Virus record (IMG/VR): IMGVR_UViG_3300043395_003072
Location: 1 to 64,000 of that record
Strand: one strand, 5' to 3'
DNA length: 64,000 bases
From: a virus
The notes beneath the pieces were generated by a model. It was not told the origin of the DNA, ran no database searches, and worked only from the letters and a program-made list of their open reading frames with translations. A program made the translations under genes and the position numbers. Of the stretch, positions 28,340-37,108 are shown piece by piece; position 1 is the stretch's first letter, and each line of letters opens with the position of its first letter.

Positions 28340-28774
28340 ATGTACGCTGCTTCATTTAATATCTACAAGAAATCTGCTGCTGCTCAATTCTCACTGCTAC
28401 CTCCTCGTCGTGATGAGAATGGTCGTGTATCTAAGAATGGAGCTATTCTTGTAGAGATGGCACCTAGTATTGGCGAGAAAGCTTATGACTGGAAGGGCAA
28501 GAAGCTTACCTTTGCTTTTGGAATCAATGATCTAGTTCAGTTCTTTGACGATCAAACCAATCCAAAGTGGGGTCAGTTCCTTCATGATAATGAGGGTCAA
28601 ATCAAAAAGCTTTCTATTACTCATGGAGAAGGTAAGTATGAGGGTACTTATATGATGGGTATCTCTTCTGGAGATAACCGAGTATCTGTCTCTCTTTCAG
28701 GAGGCGAGTTCGCTACATTGCATCGCCTATTTACTGCTGCACTCCCTAAGATTCTTGGATGGGACAGTGTCTGA
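28340..28774 (+). CDS. possible Whirly/PC4-like single-stranded nucleic-acid-binding protein
   Basis: A 144-residue beta-rich protein. 'GAILVEMAPSIGEKAYDWKGKKLTFAF', then 'KKLSITHGEGKYEGTYMMGI' and 'RVSVSLSGGEFATLHRLFTAALPKILGW' resembles the strand-helix pattern of Whirly-fold ssDNA- and guide-RNA-binding proteins. It is only a pattern match. Position among recombination and replication genes fits DNA binding. AAGGATAAA precedes the start. Confidence 0.4.
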   Translation: MYAASFNIYKKSAAAQFSLLPPRRDENGRVSKNGAILVEMAPSIGEKAYDWKGKKLTFAFGINDLVQFFDDQTNPKWGQFLHDNEGQIKKLSITHGEGKYEGTYMMGISSGDNRVSVSLSGGEFATLHRLFTAALPKILGWDSV

Positions 28775-29066
28775 TTTTAAAATAGTAACTAAAGATTCTT
28801 CTATTAACTTAACAAAAGAAGAGCTCTTTAAAACTATATTAAAGACTGTTTTTGAAGATAAAGATAATCAGAGTTTAAGATTTTCTGACGAATACGCCGA
28901 GGCAATACTTGCTATCCTTGGTGCAGATTCTAATAAAGAATTTTATAATATATCTTTAAAACAGTTAACTGCTATTGCTTTCATGGCTGGTTACTACTAC
29001 AAGCTGTTTTTGAGTAAAAATAATGTCACAATCATCGACAGAGATTCAAAAGAAGGAAGCTCTTAA
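28767..29066 (+). CDS. hypothetical protein, about 99 residues
   Basis: A helical protein. GTG at 28767 is preferred as the start, since it overlaps the upstream stop by 8 bases; TTG at 28755 is an alternative. The family is not recognised. It overlaps the next small frame. Confidence 0.55.
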   Translation: MSDFKIVTKDSSINLTKEELFKTILKTVFEDKDNQSLRFSDEYAEAILAILGADSNKEFYNISLKQLTAIAFMAGYYYKLFLSKNNVTIIDRDSKEGSS

Positions 29067-29148
29067 CTTTTTAGTTGACTTCCTATCTGATTTAATTGTA
29101 ACCGTGATTCTCAAATATAAGAATCACACAACTAACAAGGACAAATAA
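29023..29148 (+). CDS. 41-residue hypothetical protein
   Basis: A short frame that overlaps the upstream gene by 44 bases and ends exactly at the ATG of the SpoVG-like gene (TAATG). Its middle is hydrophobic ('LNFLVDFLSDLIVTVIL') with a basic end. A hairpin GTGATTCT/AGAATCAC (29104-29127) lies within it. Coding is plausible, not certain. Confidence 0.45.
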   Translation: MSQSSTEIQKKEALNFLVDFLSDLIVTVILKYKNHTTNKDK

Positions 29149-29615
29149 TGTTTTCTTATACTGTTAAAATTCGACGTATCAACTCTGCTAGCAGCTTTAA
29201 GGCTATTGCTTCAGTTCTCATTGATAACATGATTGAGATTGATGGCTTTAAAGTAATCAATGGTCGTAATGGATTATTCGTAAGTGTACCTAGCCACAAA
29301 GGCGAAGTAGTCGAAGATGGAGTCAAGGTAGAGAAATACTTTGACGATGTAAAATTCCCTGGAGAAGAAGCACTTGAGTTCTCTAAGGAGCTCAAAGAGG
29401 CTATCTTGTCTGCATACAATAACACTTCCACTAGTACTGGTTCTCCTTCTGAAGTTTTAGCTACAAAGCCTACTCCTAAAAGGCAAGTAGTTGATCAAGA
29501 AGAAACTGCTACTCGTAAATCAGTTGCGGCTACAGCTAAAGCTTCTGCAGCAACTACAGAGTCAGCTAAACCTGCTACAGCAACACGTGAGCGCAAACCT
29601 CTCTGGGGTTATTAA
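29148..29615 (+). CDS. SpoVG-like protein
   Basis: A 155-residue protein. Residues 1-55 match SpoVG ('KIRRINSASSFKAIASVLIDN...FKVINGRNGLFVSVPS'), a small protein that binds DNA and RNA in bacteria. The C-terminal 60 residues are Ala/Thr/Lys-rich and disordered. Phage homologues occur next to recombination genes. AACAAGGACAAATA precedes the ATG. Confidence 0.8.
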   Translation: MFSYTVKIRRINSASSFKAIASVLIDNMIEIDGFKVINGRNGLFVSVPSHKGEVVEDGVKVEKYFDDVKFPGEEALEFSKELKEAILSAYNNTSTSTGSPSEVLATKPTPKRQVVDQEETATRKSVAATAKASAATTESAKPATATRERKPLWGY

Positions 29616-29617
29616 TA

Positions 29618-30172
29618 ATGACTGACGACTACGAGCCCGTAGAAGTAGTCGGAATTGAAGCTGAAGATCTTGTTGATGAATTAAAGCTAGGTGCAGAAAC
29701 ATATTCACAAATCACAGAAGCTTTTATTAAAGAATTTGTTTTTTATGACAAAACTTTATATCAATGGGCTAACGATTTGATGATAGATGTTCCGTCAGCT
29801 AAAAGTCTCGATATACAAAACTTCAGAGAACTTCTGACTCAACTTGCAACAAATATTCAAATATCATCTAACTATTACTCTCTTGCAGCATCTATGGTTG
29901 ATGCGATTGGTGGAGGTAATAGTATGAAAAAATCTGACCTAGTTAACATTATAGTAGGAAATTATGCTGCTAAAGGAGCTAAAAGACCTGCTGCTTCTGT
30001 CATTGAGCGCATGGCTGACTCTTATCTCTCTAATACTGTCTCTGCTGAGAAAGCTGCAAAGATCGTAAAGAATTTTTGGAAACAAAGATTTGATACTCTT
30101 CTAGAGCTTAGAAAAGTGTTTGAACAAATAGGTCTATCACTCTCTGTAGAGATGAAGTTTACATCGAATTGA
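29618..30172 (+). CDS. hypothetical helical protein after spoVG
   Basis: A 184-residue, mainly helical protein with an acidic start and a basic middle ('NYAAKGAKRPAASVIERM'). The family is not recognised by name; the linkage to a SpoVG-like gene suggests a DNA-transaction role, which is inference. Confidence 0.7.
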   Translation: MTDDYEPVEVVGIEAEDLVDELKLGAETYSQITEAFIKEFVFYDKTLYQWANDLMIDVPSAKSLDIQNFRELLTQLATNIQISSNYYSLAASMVDAIGGGNSMKKSDLVNIIVGNYAAKGAKRPAASVIERMADSYLSNTVSAEKAAKIVKNFWKQRFDTLLELRKVFEQIGLSLSVEMKFTSN

Positions 30173-30178
30173 GGTTTT

Positions 30179-30421
30179 ATGATAGACGGATTAATACTAG
30201 GAATTATTACCTGGTTTAGCTTTTGCTTAACATTTGTTCATTTGCCTATTCAGGCTAGAAACTTTATGCTTAAATACCCAATGGCTACTGATGCTACAGC
30301 TGCTGTTGCTTCTTTTTTCTTACTCACAGAAGTAAGTAAGTCAATTGTAGCTGCTGTAGCTTCTATGATATGTGGTGTGCTTGTAAGTTTAAGCTTGATC
30401 ATTTACGAACATATCCGCTAA
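30179..30421 (+). CDS. small membrane protein
   Basis: An 80-residue, strongly hydrophobic protein with two to three membrane segments (about 4-20, 37-50 and 54-75). The family is not recognised. Its stop is followed by an intrinsic terminator at 30449. Confidence 0.65.
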   Translation: MIDGLILGIITWFSFCLTFVHLPIQARNFMLKYPMATDATAAVASFFLLTEVSKSIVAAVASMICGVLVSLSLIIYEHIR

Positions 30422-30448
30422 TATCAAAAACTCACCTCAATTATCATA

Positions 30449-30473
30449 AGACCGTTTAGGTCTTTTTGTTTTT
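30449..30473 (+). terminator. intrinsic terminator before nrdA
   Basis: AGACC-GTTTA-GGTCT followed by TTTTGTTTTT, a clear rho-independent terminator. It ends the PhoH-SpoVG operon; the nrdA ribosome site lies directly behind it, so nrdA must have read-through or a promoter that overlaps this gap. Confidence 0.8.
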
Positions 30474-30486
30474 GGAGCAAAATAAT

Positions 30487-32184
30487 ATGAATTATCAATT
30501 TTCAGAACATGCATTATCTCTACTAAATAATTATTATATGAAAGATGGAGAGGCTCCGACTGAAGCGTTCAGGAGAGCTGCTTACGCTTATACTCCCAAT
30601 AAAGAGCTAGCTGAAAGAATTACTAAGTATGCTAACGATGGTTGGTTCATGTTTAGTAGTCCTATTCTCTCCAATGCAGGTCGCTCAGGCCTACCTATTA
30701 GTTGCTTCTTAACTTACGTAGAAGATACTGTAGAATCGCTAATAGAGCATACTAACGAGCTCAGGTGGATGAGTGTTATGGGTGGTGGCGTTGGTGGACA
30801 CTGGTCTCATGTAAGATCAGTGTCTAAGAAAGCTCCCGGCCCTATTCCATTCTTGAAAACCGTAGACTCAGACATGCTAGCATACTCTCAAGGTTCAACC
30901 AGGAGAGGAAGCTATGCCGCATATATGGACATTTCTCATCCTGATATCATTGAGTTTCTTAATATACGAATGCCTACAGGCGGAGACTCTAATAGAAAGT
31001 GTCTTAACATTCATAATGCTATTAATATTACTGATGCATTTATGAATGCTGTCTATAGAGATAAAGAATGGCAACTCATCGACCCTCATAGTAAAGAAGT
31101 AAAAGATACAGTAAACGCTAGAGACCTCTGGCATCGTATCTTGGAAGTAAGGTTTAGAACTGGCGAACCTTATATTCATTTCATTGACACTTCTAACAAA
31201 GCTTTGCCTGAATCTCTAAAAGATCAAGGATTACAAGTACTTGGCTCAAATCTTTGCTCAGAAATAACCCTTCCGACAAACTTTGAACGCTCTGCTGTAT
31301 GTTGTTTATCTAGTTTGAATTTAGAGTATTTTGACGAATGGAAAGATACTTCTATTGTTCAAGACTTAGTTGAGTTCTTAGATGACGTACTTCAATATTT
31401 TATTGATAAAGCTCCAGAACATTTAAGTAAGGCTATCTACTCTGCAAAGCGTGAGCGCTCATTAGGCTTAGGAGCTATGGGGTTTCACTCTTATCTCCAG
31501 AAGCATAATGTTGCTTTTGAATCTATGTGGGCTACTGTTAAGAATCGCCAAATCTTTGAGCATATAAAGTCAGAAGCTTTAATTGCTACAAAGAGACTTG
31601 GTGAATTAAAAGGTGCTTACTTAGACGATACTCATACAGGACATAGAAACTCTCACTTACTTGCGATTGCTCCCAATGCAAACTCAAGCATTATCTTAGA
31701 GACTTCTCCCAGTATAGAGCCTTGGAAATCTAATGCTTTTACTTATAGAACTAGAGCTGGCTCATTTCTTCAGTTTAATAAATATCTTCTAGAGATACTA
31801 AAGACCAAAGGTGATGAAGCTTGGCTCCAAGATACAATCCAATCTGTTATCTTGAATCAAGGTTCGGTTCAGCATTTAGATTGCTTAGATGAACATCAGA
31901 AAAATGTTTTTAAGACCGCCTTTGAGCTTGATCAAATGTGGATTATTGAGCATGCAGGTGTACGCCAGGAATGGATATGCCAAGCTCAATCCGTAAATCT
32001 ATTCTTCCCAGCCAATACTGATGTTAACTATGTTAACTTAGTGCACCTTGCTGCTCATAAGAAAGGGCTCAAGTCTCTTTACTATCTAAGGACTACAGCT
32101 GGTGTTATTGCAGAGAAAGTTTCTACTCAAGTCGAAAGACGTAAACTTAAAGATGTAGAGGAGTGTCTATCATGTCAGGGTTAA
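30487..32184 (+). CDS. nrdA: class I ribonucleotide reductase large subunit
   Basis: Reduces ribonucleotides to deoxyribonucleotides with NrdB. Visible blocks: 'FMFSSPILSNAGRSGLPISCFL' with the active-site disulfide Cys, 'NLCSEITLPT' with the thiyl-radical Cys, 'LAIAPNANSSIILETSPSIEPW' and the two radical-transfer tyrosines in 'LYYLRTTAG'. It ends in CLSCQG, the usual mobile CxxC pair. At 565 residues it lacks the N-terminal ATP cone of the long enzymes, so dATP inhibition through the cone is absent. The start at 30487 follows GGAG. It overlaps nrdB. Confidence 0.92.
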   Translation: MNYQFSEHALSLLNNYYMKDGEAPTEAFRRAAYAYTPNKELAERITKYANDGWFMFSSPILSNAGRSGLPISCFLTYVEDTVESLIEHTNELRWMSVMGGGVGGHWSHVRSVSKKAPGPIPFLKTVDSDMLAYSQGSTRRGSYAAYMDISHPDIIEFLNIRMPTGGDSNRKCLNIHNAINITDAFMNAVYRDKEWQLIDPHSKEVKDTVNARDLWHRILEVRFRTGEPYIHFIDTSNKALPESLKDQGLQVLGSNLCSEITLPTNFERSAVCCLSSLNLEYFDEWKDTSIVQDLVEFLDDVLQYFIDKAPEHLSKAIYSAKRERSLGLGAMGFHSYLQKHNVAFESMWATVKNRQIFEHIKSEALIATKRLGELKGAYLDDTHTGHRNSHLLAIAPNANSSIILETSPSIEPWKSNAFTYRTRAGSFLQFNKYLLEILKTKGDEAWLQDTIQSVILNQGSVQHLDCLDEHQKNVFKTAFELDQMWIIEHAGVRQEWICQAQSVNLFFPANTDVNYVNLVHLAAHKKGLKSLYYLRTTAGVIAEKVSTQVERRKLKDVEECLSCQG

Positions 32185-33164
32185 CAGAGTTTTCTAAAGT
32201 CTATAAGCCTTTTCAATACCCTTGGGCTATGGAGTATGCAGAGCAACATGAAAAGATTCATTGGGGCTCGTGGGAAGCTAAGCTACAAGAAGATGTAGCT
32301 CAGTGGAAGAACAAGGTTATTACAGATAAAGAGCGCGCCCACATTACACAGATACTTCGTATCTTCACTCAAAGCGATGTAGCTGTTGGTGGTAACTATT
32401 GCGATATCTTTATTCCCAAGTTTAAGAATAATGAGATTCGTAATATGTTACTTTCTTTTGCAAATAGAGAAGGTACTCATCAACGCTCATATGCTTTGTT
32501 AAACGATACTCTCGGCTTAGCTGAATCTGAATATTCTAGCTTTCTCAATATAAAGGAGATGGCTGATAAAATAGATTTCATGCTTGAGACCGATTACAAA
32601 CCAGAGAACGAAGCTCAAGAGTTAGCTTTTGATCTTGCTCGCTCAGTTTGTAATGAAGGTATGTGTCTCTTCTCAGCTTTTGTTATGTTACTAAACTTTC
32701 AAAGGTTTGGTAAAATGAAAGGTATGTGCGAGATAGTTGAATGGTCCATTCGTGACGAAACTTTACACGTAGAAGCCATGACTAAATTATTCCACACTTA
32801 CTGCGAAGAGAACCCAAAACTAGTTACAACACAGCTTAAAAAGTATATTTATACTAACTTTACTAGAGCAGTAGCTATGGAAGATGCTTTGATTGATTTG
32901 CTCTATACAGATTACGAAAGTGAATCTCTCTCTGCTGATCAAGTTAAAACTTATATTCGTTATTTAGCTGATAGGCGTTTAATCCAACTAGGTTTAAAGC
33001 CACAATTTAAACAAAAGAAGAATCCTCTTGAATGGCTTGACTGGGTTGTCTCTGGCGACTCATTCAAAAATTTCTTTGAGGGTACTGTTACTGACTACAA
33101 TGCTGCTGGCATGGTAGGTCAAATTGACTGGACTGTTTTAGGAGATTCTAATGAAAATCAATGA
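32172..33164 (+). CDS. nrdB: class I ribonucleotide reductase small subunit
   Basis: A 330-residue diiron protein. Metal ligands appear in 'SDVAVGGNY' (Asp), 'REGTHQRSYALL' (Glu, His), 'NEGMCLFS' (Glu) and 'RDETLHVEAM' (Glu, His); the Tyr in 'RSY' fits the radical tyrosine. The ATG at 32172 has GAGGAG eight bases upstream and lies inside the end of nrdA. Confidence 0.92.
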   Translation: MSGLTEFSKVYKPFQYPWAMEYAEQHEKIHWGSWEAKLQEDVAQWKNKVITDKERAHITQILRIFTQSDVAVGGNYCDIFIPKFKNNEIRNMLLSFANREGTHQRSYALLNDTLGLAESEYSSFLNIKEMADKIDFMLETDYKPENEAQELAFDLARSVCNEGMCLFSAFVMLLNFQRFGKMKGMCEIVEWSIRDETLHVEAMTKLFHTYCEENPKLVTTQLKKYIYTNFTRAVAMEDALIDLLYTDYESESLSADQVKTYIRYLADRRLIQLGLKPQFKQKKNPLEWLDWVVSGDSFKNFFEGTVTDYNAAGMVGQIDWTVLGDSNENQ

Positions 33165-33483
33165 ATATGTAAAAGAAGCTTATAATAATGCCGCCGAGAA
33201 AGGTTGGCATGAAAAAGAGCGCTCTATAGGCGAACTAATTGCACTTATGCACTCTGAGCTATCTGAAGCCTTAGAGGAACATCGTAATGGTCATGCACCT
33301 AATGAGACTTATTATCCAGAAGGCTCTTTAAAGCCAGAAGGTATTCCTGTTGAGTTAGCTGATTGCGTTATTCGTATTTTTGACTTTTGTGGGAAATATG
33401 ATATTGATCTTGAAGATGCTATAAATACCAAGATGCAATATAACAAATCCCGGCCTCACAGGCACGGAGGCAAAAAGCTTTAG
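33151..33483 (+). CDS. MazG-like nucleotide pyrophosphohydrolase
   Basis: A 110-residue all-alpha NTP pyrophosphohydrolase. 'GELIALMHSELSEALEEHRNG' carries the E-x-x-E metal motif, and 'IPVELADCVIRIFDFCG' the second E...D site; 'NKSRPHRHGGKK' is a common end. It would hydrolyse (d)NTPs to (d)NMPs plus pyrophosphate. Phage MazG proteins are thought to adjust host nucleotide pools or ppGpp. It overlaps nrdB by 14 bases. It could supply dGMP in a 2-aminoadenine pathway, but other parts of that pathway are missing. Confidence 0.85.
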   Translation: MKINEYVKEAYNNAAEKGWHEKERSIGELIALMHSELSEALEEHRNGHAPNETYYPEGSLKPEGIPVELADCVIRIFDFCGKYDIDLEDAINTKMQYNKSRPHRHGGKKL

Positions 33484-33491
33484 GATGATAA

Positions 33492-34109
33492 ATGCTAAAA
33501 GATATGGACTTAGCAGACGATTATGAAAAATTACTTAAAGTAGTACTTGATGCTGCACTTGTTGATTTTATTAAACTTCAACACCCTAGAAATAGAACTA
33601 AAAAGTATTTAGAGGAAGCTTTAGATACTTCCGTTGAATTGTTTTTTGACCCTGATTTTCGCTTTGAATATTTTTTCAATCAAGATGATCCTAATGAAAA
33701 ATACTCTTTAAAAGAAGCCTTAATCAGATTATTAAAAACAAGGAATATTTCTATGACTAAAGTAAAAAATCATGTCGTCAATGAGTCTATATCTTATTGG
33801 TGGGAAAAGAATTTCCACGATATAAAAGTACCAACTAAAGTTAATTTAGCTGGTAAGGTTTTTTATATAGTAAATTCAAAACAAGAACGAATAGATTATG
33901 AAAATAATAAACTCTATTTTGCCTGCAAAAAAGAAGCAGCAGATAGAGTTTTTTTTAAACTATGTCTTAAAGTTCTTATAGAAGAATCTAATTTAGATTT
34001 TACAGATGAACAACTAGAGCTTTTTTATAAATACTTTTATCTTTTCTTAAAAATAAATGATGCATTTCCTACATTAAAATTGAAAGATAACCAAAATGAA
34101 TTGGATTGA
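33492..34109 (+). CDS. hypothetical protein, 205 residues
   Basis: A charged, helical protein with several aromatic-rich blocks ('FRFEYFFNQDD', 'LFYKYFYLFL'). The ATG follows AGGATGATA. The family is not recognised. Coupled to the resolvase-like gene by a 14-base overlap. Confidence 0.65.
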   Translation: MLKDMDLADDYEKLLKVVLDAALVDFIKLQHPRNRTKKYLEEALDTSVELFFDPDFRFEYFFNQDDPNEKYSLKEALIRLLKTRNISMTKVKNHVVNESISYWWEKNFHDIKVPTKVNLAGKVFYIVNSKQERIDYENNKLYFACKKEAADRVFFKLCLKVLIEESNLDFTDEQLELFYKYFYLFLKINDAFPTLKLKDNQNELD

Positions 34110-34794
34110 TATTATAACCGGTATACTGCTTTTAGGTTTAACATATGCTCTTTATAGGTCTACTCAAAAAGTAGAAATACTTAATGAGTGGATTAATATG
34201 GTTGCTTCTCAAAATGAATTTCTAAATAAAAAACATGATCAGCTATCTGAATATTATAGTACTGAAAACCATGCTTTAGAGGCAACAATCAAAGAGCTAA
34301 ACTCTCGTAATGCTCACTTGGTTGATGAATTAAATACATTCTACAAGGACAACTCTTCTTTAAAAGAACAGATTTATCATTTAAAAGATAAGCATCCTGA
34401 AGAACTTAAAAAAGCAAGAGAAGAAGCCTTAACTAAATCAAGATCAGTAATGCGCGGTCAAGCTACAGAGCATCTCGCTCCTTATATTATAAAAGATACA
34501 AATCCTAAAGATTATCGCTTTATGGGTAACCCTGTAGACTATGTAATATTCGAAGGTCTATCTGATGTACTTGACGGTCAAGCTGATACAATCAAATCAA
34601 TTACATTTCTAGATATTAAAACTGGTAAGTCTTCTTTAACTAAATCTCAAAGAAGAATTCGAGATGCAGTAAATTCTAGCTTTGTAACTTTTAAAGTATT
34701 AAATCTAGATGAGCTTGTTGAAAAACAAGCAGAAGGAACTGTTCAAGATGAACATAGCGTTCAAGACGAAAACGGGTCAAATCCGCCAGATTGA
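34096..34794 (+). CDS. Holliday-junction-resolvase-related endonuclease with membrane anchor
   Basis: A 232-residue protein. An N-terminal hydrophobic helix (4-20) is followed by a coiled coil (30-115). The nuclease domain has 'RSVMRGQATEHLAPY...DYRFMGNPVDYVIFEGL' and 'ITFLDIKTGKSSLTKSQR', the D...D-x-K pattern of the Endonuc_Holl family (PF10107-type). It likely cuts branched DNA. The membrane anchor is typical for this family. Confidence 0.8.
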   Translation: MNWIDIITGILLLGLTYALYRSTQKVEILNEWINMVASQNEFLNKKHDQLSEYYSTENHALEATIKELNSRNAHLVDELNTFYKDNSSLKEQIYHLKDKHPEELKKAREEALTKSRSVMRGQATEHLAPYIIKDTNPKDYRFMGNPVDYVIFEGLSDVLDGQADTIKSITFLDIKTGKSSLTKSQRRIRDAVNSSFVTFKVLNLDELVEKQAEGTVQDEHSVQDENGSNPPD

Positions 34795-34972
34795 TATTGA
34801 TGAGTTGCTACCTATCATAGAAATCCCCGAGTATAACTTTACCACTCCTCAGAGTATAGATCTTTATGATAGCTCAATGCTTACTCTTAATGTTAAAACA
34901 TTAGTATTTAAAAAAGTAGAAATGAAACTTCCGCATTATAATATGTCTTGGATTGAATATCATGAGGTCTGA
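34748..34972 (+). CDS. small hypothetical protein
   Basis: A 74-residue protein. The start at 34748 has AGAAGGAAC upstream, and overlaps the preceding gene by 47 bases. The family is not recognised. Its 3' end overlaps the dCMP deaminase start. Confidence 0.5.
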   Translation: MNIAFKTKTGQIRQIDIDELLPIIEIPEYNFTTPQSIDLYDSSMLTLNVKTLVFKKVEMKLPHYNMSWIEYHEV

Positions 34973-35387
34973 TTGGCATCAGTACTTTATGAATATAGCC
35001 TTTACTGTTTCTGCTAGAGCTACATGTCCAAGGCGTAGCGTTGGTTGCGTAATAGTAAGAGACAGATGCATTCTGGCTACTGGTTATAACGGTAGCTTAT
35101 CTGGAATGCGGCATTGCACTGATGGTGGTTGCATGATAATCGATGCGCATTGTATTCAAACTGTGCATGCAGAATTGAATGCAATTGCACAAGCAGCAAA
35201 GCAGGGGGTATCTCTCAAAGATTCAACTGCTTATGTTACTACTAGACCTTGCTTCAATTGCTTTAAAGGTTTAGTAGCTGCAGGTATTACTACTATCTAT
35301 TATCGAGAGACTTATGAATCTCACGCTAATCATTTCATTAATTATTATTTAGAGAAACATCCTGACTTTGTATTGGAGCAAATATGA
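34962..35387 (+). CDS. dcd: dCMP deaminase
   Basis: A 141-residue enzyme converting dCMP to dUMP, the substrate of ThyX. The zinc site is clear: 'TVHAELNAI' (HAE) and 'TRPCFNCFKGL' (PCxxC). A second Cys/His cluster ('RHCTDGGCMIIDAHC') is typical for phage and ComE-type dCMP deaminases. The ATG at 34962 is preferred over a TTG nine bases earlier. 'dcd' is used here only as a descriptive symbol for dCMP deaminase. Confidence 0.9.
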   Translation: MRSDWHQYFMNIAFTVSARATCPRRSVGCVIVRDRCILATGYNGSLSGMRHCTDGGCMIIDAHCIQTVHAELNAIAQAAKQGVSLKDSTAYVTTRPCFNCFKGLVAAGITTIYYRETYESHANHFINYYLEKHPDFVLEQI

Positions 35388-35605
35388 TTTTAACTAAACT
35401 ATGCCCAATTACACTTAAAGAAAATACATATCAGATCCCTATTACTGAAGAACAGTATTTTGCTTGGAGGAACGGAAATCAACTTATTCAAGCTGCTTTT
35501 CCTCATCTAAATGAATACGATAGAGAGTTTCTTATTTCTGGCATGTCATTCGAAGCTCAAGATGTTTTCTTTAAAGATCCTCTTGATTTAAATGAAAGAG
35601 ACTAA
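35384..35605 (+). CDS. conserved small phage protein
   Basis: A 73-residue protein of a type seen in many phages and plasmids: starts 'CPITLKENTYQI', then 'ITEEQYFAW' and 'IQAAFPHLNEYDREFLISGMS'. The function is unknown. ATTGGAGCAAAT precedes the ATG; it overlaps neighbours by 4 and 1 bases. Confidence 0.7.
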   Translation: MILTKLCPITLKENTYQIPITEEQYFAWRNGNQLIQAAFPHLNEYDREFLISGMSFEAQDVFFKDPLDLNERD

Positions 35606-35760
35606 TGAAACACTTAATTAAAAAACTACCCCCCAAGTATCGCATGACAATACATAATATTGTGGGTCATCCTTTAATGGAGATACTTAACTTAGTTGGT
35701 CTCAAAACTATTGCCGATATAGTTCATGACTCAACTTTACCCTTAGACTCAGAGGAATAA
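35605..35760 (+). CDS. small conserved phage protein, 51 residues
   Basis: A short protein with 'IHNIVGHPLMEILNLVGL' and 'VHDSTLP', a layout I recognise as a recurrent short phage family of unknown function. Starts at a TAATG overlap and ends four bases before the recA ATG. Confidence 0.65.
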   Translation: MKHLIKKLPPKYRMTIHNIVGHPLMEILNLVGLKTIADIVHDSTLPLDSEE

Positions 35761-35763
35761 TTA

Positions 35764-36843
35764 ATGGCTATTAAGAAGCTTACTGGTATACCCGAAATAG
35801 ATATGATTGCTTCTTCCCTTGCAAAGAAATTTGGCAAGGAAGATATCATGTCTGTTGGTCCTAAATATGAGAAGGTAAAAACTATCTCTACTGGCTCTAT
35901 TAGTTTAGATGCCGCTCTTGGTGTAGGTGGGCTTCCCAGCGATAGAGTTGTAGAAATCTTCGGCCCACCATCTGCAGGTAAAACTAGCTTATGCTTGCAA
36001 GTAGTAAAGAACTATATCAATGCTCACGGCTACACTAGGATGCCTGTGTATATCGATCTAGAACGTACTACAGGGCTTGATCTTGTTACTAGTATGGGTA
36101 TCGATGCAGGTAAGATGTTATTCTGCTATCCAGATACTGCAGAGGAAGCTTTACAGCTTGCTCAAGATCTAGGCAAGACTGGCAAAGTAGGTATCATTAT
36201 CTTTGACTCTATTGACGCAGCTCAATCAGAGCGAGATACTAAGCGCTTAATGAATGAGATGGGCGTAGGTGATCTTCCAAGATTACTATCAAAAGCTCTC
36301 CGTGCTATCTCTAAGATTAGCGTAGACAGTGATTGTCTTTACTTGTTTATTAACCAAGTACGCATGAATATTGGAGTTATGTATGGAAATCCAGAGACAA
36401 CGAGTGGGGGTAACGCTATTCCATTCTATGCTTCTGTTAGGCTTAGAGTAAGCAGCAAACCTTCTTCTGATACAGAAGGTGCTCTTACTATGAAGGTTAA
36501 AGTAGTAAAGAATAAAGTTGCGCCCGCTCTTAACAAGGAAGCTATCTTTGAATTCATTGCAGGTAAAGGTACTGAGACTTATGCTGACTTAGTATCTTAT
36601 GCAAAGGATATTGGATTGCTTCGTTTTGCTGGCTCTGCAGTTAAATGGTTTAATCCAGATAATGGCGAAGAAGAAACACTATGCTCTGGTGGTAAAGCCG
36701 GCGCTGTAAGTTTCTTCAAGTCTAACAATGACAAGTACTTAGCTTTTAAAGCTTTATGTTTATCTAAAACAACACCAACTGTTACCGAGGCTACTGAAGA
36801 TGACAGCTCAGATAGTGAAGACCTCTCACACGATCAGGTTTAA
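35764..36843 (+). CDS. recA: RecA recombinase
   Basis: A 359-residue protein. Walker A 'GPPSAGKT' (about 67-74), Walker B 'VGIIIFDSID', the L2 region beginning 'ETTSGGNAIPFYASVRL' and the N-terminal 'TISTGSISLDAALGVGGLPSDRVVEIFG' are typical of bacterial RecA rather than phage UvsX. It exchanges strands for repair and recombination-dependent replication. The C-terminal tail is acidic. Confidence 0.93.
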   Translation: MAIKKLTGIPEIDMIASSLAKKFGKEDIMSVGPKYEKVKTISTGSISLDAALGVGGLPSDRVVEIFGPPSAGKTSLCLQVVKNYINAHGYTRMPVYIDLERTTGLDLVTSMGIDAGKMLFCYPDTAEEALQLAQDLGKTGKVGIIIFDSIDAAQSERDTKRLMNEMGVGDLPRLLSKALRAISKISVDSDCLYLFINQVRMNIGVMYGNPETTSGGNAIPFYASVRLRVSSKPSSDTEGALTMKVKVVKNKVAPALNKEAIFEFIAGKGTETYADLVSYAKDIGLLRFAGSAVKWFNPDNGEEETLCSGGKAGAVSFFKSNNDKYLAFKALCLSKTTPTVTEATEDDSSDSEDLSHDQV

Positions 36844-37108
36844 AGAATCGTGGGATGAGGTATCTAATAAAGTCTATGATATCTTACATCTACTTCCATG
36901 GAATAAGGATCATGTAGACTTCTTAACTTATATTACTAAAGAATATTCTAAAGGTCTTGATGACTTTTATAAAGAGAATATCTTTATCTGTCCCCGCTGT
37001 GAAGAAAAATCTATTTTAGGAAGAATGTGTCCTGCTCATAAGCATGCAGTGTGCATTGCTCCTAAAGTAGAACTAGACTATTGTGATGACGAAGAAGATG
37101 AGTTGTGA
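36800..37108 (+). CDS. small zinc-ribbon protein
   Basis: A 102-residue protein with CPRC...CPAHKHAVC, a probable zinc-binding knuckle, and an acidic end. It overlaps recA by 44 bases and the polymerase gene by 11. The family is not recognised. Confidence 0.6.
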   Translation: MTAQIVKTSHTIRFKESWDEVSNKVYDILHLLPWNKDHVDFLTYITKEYSKGLDDFYKENIFICPRCEEKSILGRMCPAHKHAVCIAPKVELDYCDDEEDEL